Positions 24,564 through 33,915 are shown, numbered from the stretch's first letter. The stretch is 64,000 nt of DNA from Streptomyces sp. NBC_01268 (GCF_036240795.1 NZ_CP108454.1:1736001-1800000), one strand, 5' to 3'. Translations and numbers: made by a program. The notes: a model not told the origin generated them from the letters alone.

Positions 24564-24851
24564 TCAGCGCTTGGTGGTGTCCGTGGGCTCGGTCACGGGA
24601 CGCGAGCTGGTCACGTCGCCGGGCGCGGCCTGGATGGTGCGGGGCGCGGGCTGCTGGTCCTGGGCGCCGGCGTGGGGCGGGTCGGCGGGGGCGCTCTGCT
24701 GGTCCTCGGACTTCATGGCCTTGGCCTCGCTCTTGAGGATGCGGGCCGACTTGCCCAGCGAACGGGCCATGTCCGGCAGCTTCTTGGCGCCGAACAGCAG
24801 GATGATCACGACGAGGATGAGAATGATCTCGGTGGGGCCGAGCCTACCCAT
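24564..24851 (-). CDS. tatA: Sec-independent protein translocase subunit TatA
   Basis: A 95-residue single-span protein. The N-terminal helix ([19 protein letters not shown]) is followed by the conserved [19 protein letters not shown] amphipathic helix and a polar tail rich in Gln, Ala and Pro. It forms the pore assembly of the Tat pathway. No tatB is present here; in actinobacteria tatB is encoded elsewhere. The pairing with tatC directly downstream is the usual order. Confidence 0.96.
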   Translation of the reverse strand: MGRLGPTEIILILVVIILLFGAKKLPDMARSLGKSARILKSEAKAMKSEDQQSAPADPPHAGAQDQQPAPRTIQAAPGDVTSSRPVTEPTDTTKR

Positions 24852-25037
24852 AGCTGTTTACCTTCTTCACCGAGGCGACATTGGAGTGCGTGCCCGGCGG
24901 GTCGGACATGCGTCCGGCCACCGCGCTGCAAGCGATCGTAACCCGCAGGAGTAAACGGGCGGCAATGCCTGTGCATACTCGCGATTTCCTCCCGCGGACC
25001 CGGTCCATGGAAGCTCTTCGCAGCGTACGGCACGGAT

Positions 25038-25235
25038 TCAGCGCAGCGTCTCGCCGGTCCTCGCCAGATCGACGGCGGCCCGTTCGAGGTCCTCGGCGGC
25101 CTGGTTGATGCGCTGTGTGGTGTGGGCCACTTGACGGCCGAGGCGCTGGGCCTCCAGGAAGACCTTGATCCCGAGGACACCGAGGACGGCGATGCCGAGG
25201 AAGCCGAGGGCGATGGCGAGCATGGGCCAGAACAT
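25038..25235 (-). CDS. Small single-span membrane protein
   Basis: A 65-residue protein with one N-terminal membrane helix (MLAIALGFLGIAVLGVLGIKV) and a 35-residue amphipathic helix with coiled-coil character (RQVAHTTQRINQAAEDLERA). It resembles short DUF948-type proteins often found near tat genes, although no function is known. It is transcribed with its neighbours between the zinc-ribbon protein and tatA. Confidence 0.7.
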   Translation of the reverse strand: MFWPMLAIALGFLGIAVLGVLGIKVFLEAQRLGRQVAHTTQRINQAAEDLERAAVDLARTGETLR

Positions 25236-25269
25236 GTGCCGAGCCTAGACGCCCCGACGCCGGGGGACG

Positions 25270-25533
25270 TCAGCCGGTGGTGTGCAGCCGGAGGGTGTTC
25301 ACGCCGCCGCCGGTGAGGAGTTCGATGATCCGCTCACCGGCCGGCTTGCGGACGGAGCTGCCGCACTCGGGGCAGGTGAAGGAGTAGAAGGTGGTGCGGC
25401 GGCTCGCGCCGATGGCGAGCCGCAGGGCGCCCGCGGAGAGTTCGAAGCGGGAACGGCACTCGGGGCAGGCCGCCTTGAAGTGGACCGGGGCGACCGTCGC
25501 CGCAAGACCGGACATCGCAGACATCGCGGACAT
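25270..25533 (-). CDS. Small zinc-ribbon protein
   Basis: An 87-residue protein with two CPEC knuckles about 31 residues apart (AACPECRSRFELS and FTCPECGSSVRKP), the layout of a zinc ribbon. The conserved RRTTFYSFTCPECGS block and PAGERIIELLTGGGV occur in actinobacterial homologues. The start is ambiguous because MSA is repeated three times (ATG at 25533, 25524, 25515); 25533 follows GAGGGAA. It may be a nucleic-acid or protein-binding adaptor; role unknown. Confidence 0.75.
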   Translation of the reverse strand: MSAMSAMSGLAATVAPVHFKAACPECRSRFELSAGALRLAIGASRRTTFYSFTCPECGSSVRKPAGERIIELLTGGGVNTLRLHTTG

Positions 25534-25620
25534 TTCCCTCAACTCTCCCCACTGCGGTACGTGCGTGCGTCTCACTGGGAACAGCGCCCGGTCCCCCCGG
25601 AACGTCACGTCCCCCTGCTC

Positions 25621-26571
25621 TCAGCCCTCGTACGCGGCCAGTGCGGCAGCCGCCGCCGCCTGCGCGCTGTCCGCGAGCTCCTGCGGGGCGACGATCCGCC
25701 CGTCGCTGCCGAGCCGCAGCGCCAGCCGGCGCAGCGAGGCCGGGGCCGGGGTCCGCAGCGTGATCCGCAGACCGCCGTCGGGCAGTTCGTCCGCGCGGTC
25801 GTGCGGGTAGTACTCGGCGACCCAGCGCCCCCCGGGACCCACCTCGACCACGACCTCGGGGTCCTCGGCGGACGGCTGCACGAGCCCCTCCGACAGGTCC
25901 CGCAGCTCGATCTCCGGGGGCGCCGCGTGCTCGTCCAGGATCCGGATCTCGGCGACCCGGTCGAGGCGGAAGGTGCGGCGCGCCTCGGAGAGGCGGCACC
26001 ACGCCTCCATGTACGTGTGGCCGACGGCGAAGAGCCGGATCGGGTCCACCTCGCGCTCGGTGAGCTCGTCGCGGGCCGGCGAGTAGTAGCGCAGCCACAG
26101 GCGCCGGCGCTCGGAGATCGCCCGGTCCACCTCGGCGAAGACCCCGCCCTCGGACTCGAAGGTCACCGAGAGCCGGGAGCTGGCACCGGCCACCTCGCCG
26201 GCCGCCGCCTCCAGCTTGGCCGTGGCGCGCAACAGCGCCTCGCGGTCGCCCTCGCGCAGGCCGGGCAGGGTGGCCACCGCCCGCGCGGCGACCAGCAGGG
26301 CGGTCGCCTCGTCGGCGGCCAGTCGCAGCGGCGCCGCGACGTCGTCGGGGTTGTGCCACCAGATCCGGTCGCCGTCGGTGTCGATGTCCAGCAGGTCGCC
26401 GCCGCGGAAGCTGGTCCCGCACATCGGCAGGACGTCGAGGTCGGAGATCAGCTCGTCCTCGGTGATCCCGAAGGCGCGGGCCACGTCGGCGACGTGCGCG
26501 CCGGGCCGCTCGCGGAGATAGGTGACGAGGGAGAGCATCCGCCTCGTCTGGTCGATCGCGTTCGCCGCCAT
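25621..26571 (-). CDS. pafC: WYL-domain transcriptional regulator PafC
   Basis: A 316-residue regulator: an N-terminal HTH (HVADVARAFGITEDELISDL) and a WYL domain (about residues 145-220, with RLWLRYYSPARDELTEREV and RLFAVGHTYMEAWCRLSE), then a WCX extension. With PafB it forms the heterodimer that activates DNA-damage genes independently of LexA in mycobacteria, probably by sensing single-stranded DNA. GGGGGAAGG precedes ATG 26571. It starts 13 bases after the pafB stop, so the two are co-transcribed. Confidence 0.93.
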   Translation of the reverse strand: MAANAIDQTRRMLSLVTYLRERPGAHVADVARAFGITEDELISDLDVLPMCGTSFRGGDLLDIDTDGDRIWWHNPDDVAAPLRLAADEATALLVAARAVATLPGLREGDREALLRATAKLEAAAGEVAGASSRLSVTFESEGGVFAEVDRAISERRRLWLRYYSPARDELTEREVDPIRLFAVGHTYMEAWCRLSEARRTFRLDRVAEIRILDEHAAPPEIELRDLSEGLVQPSAEDPEVVVEVGPGGRWVAEYYPHDRADELPDGGLRITLRTPAPASLRRLALRLGSDGRIVAPQELADSAQAAAAAALAAYEG

Positions 26572-26584
26572 GGTTCCTTCCCCC

Positions 26585-27541
26585 TCAGCCCTTGGCCACG
26601 GCGCGCAGCCGCTCCACCACGTCGGCCCGCAGATCGGCGGGCTCCAGCACGACCACGTCGGGGCCGAACTCCACGAGCCAGGCGTCGAGGCCGTGCCCGT
26701 ACGGGATCTCCAGCTCGTCCCAGCCGTCCGGTCCCTCCTGCACGGACTGGGCGCGGGACCGCAGCGGGTAGCCCGCGCCGGCCCGCAGCCTGATCCGGGC
26801 CGAGCGGGTGGCGGTCTCCCCCGCCCAGCTCTCGACGGTCTCCCGGACGGTGACGACATCGGGCACCGGCGCGGTGAAGGCGCCGGCCCGGGAGCGGACC
26901 TTGCCGGTGATGCGGGAGAGGCGGAAGACCCGCTCGGCACCGCGGTCGCGGTCCCAGCCGGCCAGGTACCAGTGACCGCGCCAGCACTCCAGCGTCCACG
27001 GCTCGACGTGCCGGGTCTCGGGGCGGGCGGCGTTGGCCTTGCGGTAGTCGAAGACGACCGGGCGCCGGTCGCGGCAGGCCAGCATGAGCGGTTCGAAGGC
27101 GGCCTCGTGCACCGGGATGCGCGGCTCCAGGGCACTGGCCTGGGAGTCGTAGGAGTCCTCCGCCTCCGGCATGCCGGCGGCGCGCAGCTTCTGCAGGGCG
27201 CCGCTCGCGGCCCCGGCGAGGCGGGCCTGCTGCCAGACCTTGGCGGCGAGTCCGAGGGCGGCGGCCTCCTCGGCGTCGAGGGTGATCGCCGGCAGCCTGT
27301 TGGAGTCGCGGCGGGCCAGGTAGCCGGTGTCGCCGTCCAGGTTCTCGACGGTCTCGATGACCAGGCCGAGCTCGCGCAGGTCGTCCTTGTCGCGCTCGAA
27401 CATGCGGTTGAAGGCGTCCTCGCCCGTGGCCTCCATGTACGCCTCGATGGAGCCCCGGAGCTCCCGCTTGCTCAGCGGGCGGCGGGTTCCGAGCAGGCAC
27501 AGCGCTAGATTCATCAGCCGCTCGGCCTTGGCAATCGCCAT
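26585..27541 (-). CDS. pafB: WYL-domain transcriptional regulator PafB
   Basis: A 318-residue partner of PafC. The HTH region opens AERLMNLALCLLGTRRPLSK, and a WYL domain follows (RRPVVFDYRKAN, then WTLECWRGHWYLAGWDRDRG). The PafBC heterodimer is the main SOS-independent DNA-damage activator in actinobacteria. The name refers to its linkage with pafA, although pupylation does not require it. A terminator at 27621-27649 separates it from the upstream FKBP genes, so pafB probably has its own promoter in 27542-27620. Confidence 0.93.
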   Translation of the reverse strand: MAIAKAERLMNLALCLLGTRRPLSKRELRGSIEAYMEATGEDAFNRMFERDKDDLRELGLVIETVENLDGDTGYLARRDSNRLPAITLDAEEAAALGLAAKVWQQARLAGAASGALQKLRAAGMPEAEDSYDSQASALEPRIPVHEAAFEPLMLACRDRRPVVFDYRKANAARPETRHVEPWTLECWRGHWYLAGWDRDRGAERVFRLSRITGKVRSRAGAFTAPVPDVVTVRETVESWAGETATRSARIRLRAGAGYPLRSRAQSVQEGPDGWDELEIPYGHGLDAWLVEFGPDVVVLEPADLRADVVERLRAVAKG

Positions 27542-27620
27542 CGACGCCCCGCACCTCTTCTGCCGGATCCACTTGTCGGACGTCCGACCGTACCGCCCCG
27601 GGGTGTCCGGACAAAAGCCG

Positions 27621-27649
27621 AGGGCCCCCGCCGTGGAGGCGGGGGCCCT
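27621..27649 (-). terminator. Terminator after the small FKBP gene
   Basis: AGGGCCCCCGCC (27621-27632) pairs perfectly with 27638-27649 around loop GTGGA. On the minus strand the stem is followed by CGGCTTTTGTC, a short U-run. It ends the FKBP transcript before pafB. Confidence 0.85.
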
Positions 27650-27670
27650 GTGGTCGACCCGGTGTCCGGG

Positions 27671-28051
27671 TCAGCGCTTCGCGACGCCCACGAGGTCGCA
27701 GACGAAGATCAGCGTCTCGCCGGGGCCGATCTTGCCGCCGGCACCGCGGTCGCCGTAGGCGAGGTGCGCGGGGATGACCAGCTGGCGGCGGCCGCCGACC
27801 TTCATGCCCTGGACGCCCTTGTCCCAGCCCTCGATGACCTGGCGGACACCGAGCTGGAAGTCCAGCGGCGCGCCACGGTTCCAGGAGGCGTCGAACTCCT
27901 CGCCGGAGTCGAACGACACACCCACGTAGTGGACCTTGACGAAGTCGCCGGCCTCGGCGAGCTCGCCGTCGCCTTCCCAGATGTCCTTGATCTCCAGGTC
28001 GGCCGGCGGCTCGCCGCCCGGGAAGTCGACCTCGGGCTTCTCGATGCTCAC
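27671..28051 (-). CDS. FKBP-type peptidyl-prolyl isomerase (cytosolic, single domain)
   Basis: A 126-residue single FKBP domain without signal peptide. The core VKVHYVGVSFDSGEEFDASW, VIEGWDKGVQGMKVGGRR and IPAHLAYGDRGAG carries the FK506-pocket residues Tyr, Asp, Trp and Tyr in the expected places. It catalyses cis-trans isomerisation of proline peptide bonds in the cytosol. GTG 28051 follows GAGGAG. It lies 63 bases after a two-domain FKBP lipoprotein on the same strand; the pair may help folding of exported and cytosolic clients. Confidence 0.93.
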   Translation of the reverse strand: MSIEKPEVDFPGGEPPADLEIKDIWEGDGELAEAGDFVKVHYVGVSFDSGEEFDASWNRGAPLDFQLGVRQVIEGWDKGVQGMKVGGRRQLVIPAHLAYGDRGAGGKIGPGETLIFVCDLVGVAKR

Positions 28052-28114
28052 TGCAGTGCGCTCCTCATACAAACGTGAACCACGCGGACGACGGTCCGCG
28101 CGAACAGGACAGTC

Positions 28115-29053
28115 TTACATCTTCGCCAGGATGTCGACGGCGAACACCAGGGTGGAGTTCTTCGGGATCCCCTGCTTCTCCTGGTCGCCGAAGGCCTCGG
28201 ACGGCGGGGCCACGATCAGGACCCGGCTGCCGATCTTCTTGCCGGTGATGCCGTCCTTGAGGCCCTTGAGGGTCAGCTGGGACAGCGGGAAGTTGGCGGT
28301 CTTGCCCGAGGCGTACGTCGAGTCGAAGACCTTGCCGTCCTTCCACAGGGCGGCGACGTAGTTCACGACGACCGTGTCGGTGGCCGCCACGGCCTCGCCC
28401 TTGGACTCCAGGATGTAGTTGGAGACCAGCTTGGTCGGCGGGGCGACCTTGGGGACGGTCAGCGAGGGCTGTTTGCCGTCGGTGTTGGTGCCGACCTGCG
28501 GCAGGTTCTTGTCGTCCTGGGCGACCGGGGTGCCCTCGGCGGACTTCGGGATGGTGACGGCCTTCAGGATGTCGACCACGAAGACCAGGGTGGCGTTGGG
28601 CTTGATGTCGCCCTGGCCCTGCGGGCCGTAACCGAGCTCCGGCGGGATGCCGATCTCGACGCGGCTGCCGACCTTCTGCCCCTCCAGGCCCTGGTCCCAG
28701 CCCTTGATGACCTGGCCGGCGCCCAGCGTCAGGTCGAAGGGCTGCTTCCGGTCGAAGCTGTTGTCGAAGGGGGTGGTCTCGTCCCACTCCTGGCCCAGGT
28801 AGTTCACCTGGAGCGCGTCGCCCTTCTTCGTGACCGGGCCCTTGCCCTCGCTGATGACGTTGACCTTGAGGGCCTTCGGCGGGTCGCCCACGCCCTTGGC
28901 GAGGGTGGGCTTCTCCCCGAACTTCTCGCCCGCGGTGATGGCGGGAAGACCGTTCTTCATCGAACCGGAATCGGAGCCCTGGTCGTCACTGCCGCAGGCC
29001 GCTGTGGAGAGCAGCAGCAGCGGGACGACGAGCAGGCCGGCAAGTCGGCGCAC
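28115..29053 (-). CDS. FKBP-type peptidyl-prolyl isomerase lipoprotein with two FKBP domains
   Basis: A 312-residue lipoprotein. The signal peptide VRRLAGLLVVPLLLLSTAAC ends in a lipobox with Cys20, followed by a Ser/Asp-rich linker. FKBP domain 1 (about 75-155) has VNYLGQEWDETTPFDNSF and VIKGWDQGLEGQKVGSR; domain 2 (about 215-312) is more diverged (VVNYVAALWKDGKVFDSTY, LKGLKDGITGKKIGSR) and lacks the Trp of the active pocket. GTG 29053 follows TGAGGAA. It should assist folding at the outer face of the membrane. The proximity of the tat genes is suggestive only. Confidence 0.92.
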   Translation of the reverse strand: MRRLAGLLVVPLLLLSTAACGSDDQGSDSGSMKNGLPAITAGEKFGEKPTLAKGVGDPPKALKVNVISEGKGPVTKKGDALQVNYLGQEWDETTPFDNSFDRKQPFDLTLGAGQVIKGWDQGLEGQKVGSRVEIGIPPELGYGPQGQGDIKPNATLVFVVDILKAVTIPKSAEGTPVAQDDKNLPQVGTNTDGKQPSLTVPKVAPPTKLVSNYILESKGEAVAATDTVVVNYVAALWKDGKVFDSTYASGKTANFPLSQLTLKGLKDGITGKKIGSRVLIVAPPSEAFGDQEKQGIPKNSTLVFAVDILAKM

Positions 29054-29118
29054 TAGTTCCTCAGATCTCAGACGGCACAGTAGTTGTCCCGACACTCTAG
29101 GGGACCACCCTGTGATGC

Positions 29119-29153
29119 CGTCGGCCCCGCACGTGAAACGTGCGGGGCCGACG
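29119..29153. terminator. Terminator after pafA
   Basis: Arms 29119-29134 and 29138-29153 are perfectly complementary around loop GAA. It starts 19 bases beyond the pafA stop and separates pafA from the FKBP lipoprotein gene. Confidence 0.85.
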
Positions 29154-29171
29154 GGCACGTCAGGACCGGTG

Positions 29172-30533
29172 CTACATACCGGCGATCAGCTTTTCCACCC
29201 GGTCGTCGACCGAGCGGAACGGGTCCTTGCACAACACGGTGCGCTGCGCCTGGTCGTTGAGCTTGAGGTGCACCCAGTCGACCGTGAAGTCCCGGCGCTG
29301 TTCCTGGGCGCGACGGATGAAGTCGCCGCGCAGCCGGGCCCTGGTGGTCTGCGGGGGCACCGACTTGCCCTCGAAGATCTTGACGTCGTTGCAGATCCGG
29401 GCCGCCTGGCCGTTCTTCTGGAGCAGGTAGTACAGACCGCGGCGGCGGTGGATGTCGTGGTACGCGAGGTCTATCTGGGCGACCCGCGGGTGCGACATGG
29501 TCATGTTGTGCTTGGCCCGGTAGCGCTCGATGAGCCGGTACTTCATGACCCAGTCGATCTCGGTCTCGATGCGGTCGAGCTGCTCCTCCTCGATCGCGTC
29601 GAGCGTCCGGCCCCAGAGCTCCAGGACCTGGGCGACGACACCGCTGCGGATGCCCCGGCGGTCGACGAAGTCGGCGGCCTTCTCGTAGTACTCCCGCTGG
29701 ACCTCCAGGGCGGAGGCCTCCCGGCCGCTGGCGAGGCGCACCTTGCGCTGGCCGGTGATGTCGTGGCTGACCTCGCGGATGGCCCGGATCGGGTTCTCCA
29801 GGGTCAGGTCGCGCATCACGGTGCCCGCCTCGATCATGCGGAGCACGAGGTCGGTGGCGCCGACCTTGAGCAGCATGGTCGTCTCGGACATGTTGGAGTC
29901 GCCCACGATGACGTGGAGCCTGCGGTAGCGCTCGGCGTCCGCGTGGGGTTCGTCGCGGGTGTTGATGATGGGGCGCGAGCGGGTGGTGGCGGAGCTGACG
30001 CCCTCCCAGATGTGCTCGGCCCGCTGGGAGACGCAGTAGACGGCACCGCGCGGGGTCTGCAGCACCTTTCCGGCGCCGCAGATCAGCTGGCGGGTGACGA
30101 GGAACGGAATGAGGATGTCCGCGAGCCGGGAGAACTCACCGTGCCGGGCGACCAGATAGTTCTCGTGGCAGCCGTAGGAGTTTCCCGCAGAGTCGGTGTT
30201 GTTCTTGAAGAGATAGACGTCGCCCGCGATTCCCTCCTCGTGCAGGCGGCGTTCCGCGTCGACGAGGAGTCCTTCGAGAATGCGCTCGCCTGCCTTGTCG
30301 TGCGTGACCAGTTCGACCACGTTGTCGCATTCGGGAGTTGCGTATTCCGGATGCGAACCCACGTCCAGGTACAGGCGGGCGCCGTTCCGCAGGAAGACAT
30401 TGCTGCTGCGGCCCCATGACACGACACGGCGGAAGAGGTAGCGCGCCACTTCGTCAGGAGACAGTCGGCGCTGTCCCCTGAACGTGCACGTGACGCCGTA
30501 CTCGTTCTCCAGCCCGAAAATGCGGCGGTCCAT
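29172..30533 (-). CDS. pafA: Pup--protein ligase PafA
   Basis: A 453-residue glutamine-synthetase-fold ligase that joins the C-terminal glutamate of Pup to substrate lysines using ATP. The start [16 protein letters not shown] distinguishes it from Dop. The catalytic aspartate is D57 in [15 protein letters not shown], and ATP/Mg ligands lie in GLENEYG and [18 protein letters not shown]. It lacks the Dop-loop. It is separated from the proteasome genes by an MFS-LacI pair and ends in its own terminator. The MFS stop lies 10 bases before its start, so read-through from the MFS gene is possible. Confidence 0.97.
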   Translation of the reverse strand: MDRRIFGLENEYGVTCTFRGQRRLSPDEVARYLFRRVVSWGRSSNVFLRNGARLYLDVGSHPEYATPECDNVVELVTHDKAGERILEGLLVDAERRLHEEGIAGDVYLFKNNTDSAGNSYGCHENYLVARHGEFSRLADILIPFLVTRQLICGAGKVLQTPRGAVYCVSQRAEHIWEGVSSATTRSRPIINTRDEPHADAERYRRLHVIVGDSNMSETTMLLKVGATDLVLRMIEAGTVMRDLTLENPIRAIREVSHDITGQRKVRLASGREASALEVQREYYEKAADFVDRRGIRSGVVAQVLELWGRTLDAIEEEQLDRIETEIDWVMKYRLIERYRAKHNMTMSHPRVAQIDLAYHDIHRRRGLYYLLQKNGQAARICNDVKIFEGKSVPPQTTRARLRGDFIRRAQEQRRDFTVDWVHLKLNDQAQRTVLCKDPFRSVDDRVEKLIAGM

Positions 30534-30542
30534 GTCTGAACA

Positions 30543-31883
30543 TTACGCCTGATGGCCTGTGCTGAAACCGGGTTCGACAACCCCGTTTCGATCATTTTCC
30601 GATGAGCGCGTGTTGTTTTCGGCCTGTACGGCGTCGGGGCCGGCGTTCCCGGCGCCCCCGCTGACGGCGTGTCGCACCCGGGGCGCGGGCGGGTCGCCGC
30701 CGAGGACGCGGCCGGTGACGGCGAGGACCAGGAAGGCGACGAAGCCGCCGACGCCGGCCACCGCGAATCCGGCCGGGGTCCCGGCCAGTTCGACGACCGG
30801 TCCGGAGACGGCCGAGCCGAGGGCCGCGCCGACGCCGAAGGTGGTGACGAGCCAGGAGAAGGCCTCGGTGACCGTGCCGGCGGGCGCGTGGCGGTCCACC
30901 ACGAGGAAGGCGCAGGCGAGGGCGGGGGCCAGGAAGACGCCGGAGAGGGCGGCCAGCGCGGTCATGGCGGCCGGGCCGGGCACCAGCATCAGCGGCAGGT
31001 AGCCGAGGGCCAGCAGCAGCACGAGGACCCGCAGCCGCCGCTCGGGCGGCCCGGCCCACTGGCGGGCGCCGTAGAAGACGCCGCCGATCAGGGCGCCGAG
31101 TCCGAGGGCGGCCATGAGCCAGCCGTAGACGGCCTCGTTGCCGCGGTCGTCCGCGTAGGCGACGCCGGCGACCGTGATGGAGCCGAGGGCGAGCCCGACG
31201 AAGAAGAACGAGGCGAGCAGCGCGAGCAGCCCCCGCGAGCGCAGCGCCCCGAGCCAGTGCGCCTCGCGGGGCTCGGAGCGCCAGCCGCGGGAGGGCTCGG
31301 AGAGGACCACCGACAGGGCGCCGAGCACGCCGAGCAGGTTGATGACGACCAGGGCGGCGGCGGGCGACCAGAGCGCGACCAGGAGGGTCAGCAGCAGCGG
31401 CCCGACGGTGAACATGACCTCCTGGGCCACGGCGTCCAGGGCGTACGCCCGGTGGACCCGGTCCTCGCGGCCCAGGACGCTCGGCCACAGGGCCCGCAGA
31501 CCGCCCTCCAGGGGCGGCGTGAAGAGTCCGGCGACCAGGACGGCGGCGTAGGCCAGGAGGAGGTTGCCGATGCCGGTGACGGCCAGGGCCGCCATGCCGA
31601 GGGCGGATATCAGGGCGGCCGGGAGCTGGACGCGGGGCTGCCCCTTGAGGTCGACGGCGCGGCCCAGCAGCGGCTGACCGACGGCGGTGGCGAGGCCGTA
31701 CGCGGCGATGAGGCCGCCGGCCAGGCTGTAGCTGCCGCCCTCCGCGCGCGTGAACACGGTGATGGCGATCGGCCCGGTGCCGTTGGGGAGCCGGCCGACC
31801 AGCGTGCCGGCCAGCAGGCGGGCCGCGTGCGGCGCCTTCAGGATGTCGAGATAGCCGCCGTTCGCCCCGGCCTCGGTGGCCAT
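30543..31883 (-). CDS. MFS transporter
   Basis: A 446-residue transporter with twelve predicted helices. The first half keeps an MFS motif-A-like loop (LLGRAVDLKGQPRVQL) and the start APHAARLLAGTLVGRLPNG. The C-terminal 45 residues are polar and unstructured. GGGGAGGGGAG precedes ATG 31883. It diverges from a LacI regulator across an operator-like palindrome (31919-31945), so a sugar or glycoside-type inducer is plausible, but the architecture also fits drug efflux. It sits just upstream of pafA, only 9 bases away. Confidence 0.85.
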   Translation of the reverse strand: MATEAGANGGYLDILKAPHAARLLAGTLVGRLPNGTGPIAITVFTRAEGGSYSLAGGLIAAYGLATAVGQPLLGRAVDLKGQPRVQLPAALISALGMAALAVTGIGNLLLAYAAVLVAGLFTPPLEGGLRALWPSVLGREDRVHRAYALDAVAQEVMFTVGPLLLTLLVALWSPAAALVVINLLGVLGALSVVLSEPSRGWRSEPREAHWLGALRSRGLLALLASFFFVGLALGSITVAGVAYADDRGNEAVYGWLMAALGLGALIGGVFYGARQWAGPPERRLRVLVLLLALGYLPLMLVPGPAAMTALAALSGVFLAPALACAFLVVDRHAPAGTVTEAFSWLVTTFGVGAALGSAVSGPVVELAGTPAGFAVAGVGGFVAFLVLAVTGRVLGGDPPAPRVRHAVSGGAGNAGPDAVQAENNTRSSENDRNGVVEPGFSTGHQA

Positions 31884-31918
31884 GTCGTCTCCCCTCCCCG
31901 GGCCGCAGCCCCAGGTTT

Positions 31919-31945
31919 TACGTATAACGTATCGGGTCATACGTA
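31919..31945. promoter_or_regulatory. Operator-like palindromes between MFS and LacI genes
   Basis: TACGT-ATA-ACGTA (31919-31931) is a perfect inverted repeat, and TACGTAT (31919-31925) also pairs with ATACGTA (31939-31945). The AT-rich patch lies 36 bases upstream of the MFS start and 63 bases upstream of the LacI GTG, fitting autoregulation plus MFS control by the LacI protein. Confidence 0.65.
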
Positions 31946-32007
31946 CCATGACCGCAGCGCGCCGGTCCACCCCGCGTGCCGGACCACCAGCCGCCGCGGA
32001 GGCACGA

Positions 32008-33027
32008 GTGCAGAGCCCGGAACCCTTCAGCGGGAGCCGCCCCACCAGCCGGGACGTCGCCCGGGCGGCCGGGGTCTCCCAGGCCACCGTCTCCCTCGTG
32101 CTCGGCGACAAATGGCGCGGCCGTGTGTCCGAACGCACGGCGGGCGCGGTCCGCGAGGCCGCCTCCGCGCTCGGCTACCGCCCCAACCTCGCCGCCCGCA
32201 ACCTGCGCCTGGGCAGCACCAGGACGGCCCTGCTGGTCGTGCCGGCCCTCACCAACGAGTTCTTCGCCCGGGTCTACACGGGCGCCGCGACCGTCGCCGC
32301 CCGGCACGGCTTCGGCGTGGTGCTCTACCCCTCCCCCGACGGCGTCGGCCCCGCGAGGGACCCCTTCGCCTCCGCCCGGGCCGCCCTGGACGGCGTCATC
32401 GCGTCCTCCATGGCCACCGACGCCCTCAAGGCCTTCCGGGGCACCGACCTGCCGCTGGTCATGCTCGACAGCGACCCCTCCGACGGCGGCGCCACCGCCC
32501 ACGTGAACCTGGACGTCGCCGACGGCATGCGCCAGGTCACCGGCCACCTCCTGGCCCTCGGCCACCGCAGCTTCCTGCACCTGGCCTCGGCTGTGTCGTC
32601 CTGGACCTTCGACGTCCGGGCCGCCGCCCTCGCGGAGTCCCTGAGCGGCGCGTCGGTACGGACGGTCCGCGCCCCGCTCGACGTCCAGGGCGCCCGTGAG
32701 GCCGCCCAGCGGGCCCTCTCGGGGCCGGGGCCCCGGCCCACCGCCATCGTGTGCGACGACGACATCCTCGCCGCGGGAGCTTGCAAGGCGGCGCGGCGGC
32801 TCGGGCTGCGGGTGCCCGAGGACCTCTCCGTGACCGGCTTCGACGACCTGGCCCTGGCCACCGCCGTGGAACCCGAGCTCACCACCGTACGGCTGCCCGC
32901 CGAGCGCATCGGCGAACGGGGCATGGCCGCGCTGCTCGCCGTCCTGGACGGCCGCGAGCCGGAGCACGGCGACCTGCCCGTCACGCTGGCCACCCGGGCC
33001 TCCTCCGGCCCCGCACCGGCCCGCTGA
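32008..33027 (+). CDS. LacI family transcriptional regulator
   Basis: A 339-residue repressor: HTH at the N-terminus (TSRDVARAAGVSQATVSLVL) and hinge helix (RPNLAARNLRLGSTRT), then a periplasmic-binding-fold effector domain with IVCDDDILAAGACKAARRLG and VTGFDDLALATAVEPELTTV. GTG 32008 is preferred because GGAGG lies five bases upstream; ATG 31948 is in frame but would start three bases from the operator. It diverges from the MFS gene and likely represses it in the absence of a small effector. Confidence 0.9.
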   Translation: MQSPEPFSGSRPTSRDVARAAGVSQATVSLVLGDKWRGRVSERTAGAVREAASALGYRPNLAARNLRLGSTRTALLVVPALTNEFFARVYTGAATVAARHGFGVVLYPSPDGVGPARDPFASARAALDGVIASSMATDALKAFRGTDLPLVMLDSDPSDGGATAHVNLDVADGMRQVTGHLLALGHRSFLHLASAVSSWTFDVRAAALAESLSGASVRTVRAPLDVQGAREAAQRALSGPGPRPTAIVCDDDILAAGACKAARRLGLRVPEDLSVTGFDDLALATAVEPELTTVRLPAERIGERGMAALLAVLDGREPEHGDLPVTLATRASSGPAPAR

Positions 33028-33038
33028 GCCGCCCCCGG

Positions 33039-33085
33039 CACGCGCAGGGCCCCGGGACCGTGGCGGTCCCGGGGCCCTGCGCGTG
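33039..33085. terminator. Terminator, 22-base perfect stem
   Basis: Arms 33039-33060 and 33064-33085 are fully complementary around loop TGG. It lies between the convergent LacI and prcA genes and probably ends both transcripts, including the proteasome operon. Confidence 0.88.
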
Positions 33086-33095
33086 TCCGGCGGTC

Positions 33096-33866
33096 CTACT
33101 CCTCGCCGCCCTCGGCGGCGTCGTCGACCTCGTCGGACGGGTCGTCCGTCTTCGCGACCGCCGCGTCGTCCGCGCCGAGCAGACGCACGAGCTGCCGGCC
33201 GACGATCCGCTTGAACTTGCGCTTCTGCGGGCGGGTACGGTCCAGGACCGCCACCTCCAGGCGCTCCGCGGGGATCTCCCGCTCGGTGCCGTTGGTGTCC
33301 CGGGAGAGCGCCTGCACGGCCAGCTTCAGCGCCTCGGCGAGGGACATCCCGTCGCGGTGCCGCTGGTCCAGGAAGGAGCTGATCTGCTCCGCGTTGCCGC
33401 CGACCGCGACCGAGCCGTGCTCGTCCACGATCGATCCGTCGTGCGGCAGCCGGTAGATCTGGTCGCCCTCGGGCTCCGCGCCGACCTCGGCGACCACCAG
33501 CTCCACCTCGTAGGGCTTCTCGCCCGCGCTGGAGAAGATGGTGCCCAGGGTCTGGGCGTAGACGTTGGCCAGACCGCGGGCCGTCACGTCGTCGCGGTCG
33601 TAGGTGTAGCCGCGCAGGTCCGCGTAGCGCACACCGCCGATCCGCAGGTTCTCGTACTCGTTGTACTTGCCGGCGGCGGCGAAGCCGATCCGGTCGTAGA
33701 TCTCGCTGAACTTGTGCAGCGCGCGGGACGGGTTCTCGCCGACGAAGACGATGCCGTCGGCGTACTGGAGGACGACCAGGCTGCGGCCCCGGGCGATGCC
33801 CTTGCGGGCGTACTCCGCCCGGTCGGCCATGGCCTGCTGGGGTGAGACATAGAACGGCGTGGACAC
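33096..33866 (-). CDS. prcA: 20S proteasome alpha subunit
   Basis: A 256-residue alpha-type subunit that forms the outer gating rings. [20 protein letters not shown] is the N-terminal helix and gate segment; [20 protein letters not shown] begins the Ntn sandwich but the catalytic threonine is absent, as expected for alpha. The C-terminus ends in an acidic tail (DDAAEGGEE). GTG 33866 begins 49 bases after the prcB stop. Expression with pup, prcB and dop is likely from upstream promoters, ending at the terminator 33039-33085. Confidence 0.97.
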   Translation of the reverse strand: MSTPFYVSPQQAMADRAEYARKGIARGRSLVVLQYADGIVFVGENPSRALHKFSEIYDRIGFAAAGKYNEYENLRIGGVRYADLRGYTYDRDDVTARGLANVYAQTLGTIFSSAGEKPYEVELVVAEVGAEPEGDQIYRLPHDGSIVDEHGSVAVGGNAEQISSFLDQRHRDGMSLAEALKLAVQALSRDTNGTEREIPAERLEVAVLDRTRPQKRKFKRIVGRQLVRLLGADDAAVAKTDDPSDEVDDAAEGGEE

Positions 33867-33915
33867 CGGCTATCCGTCCCTTTCTTCTGGGCTTCTACGG
33901 GGTGGCGACGCGTGG

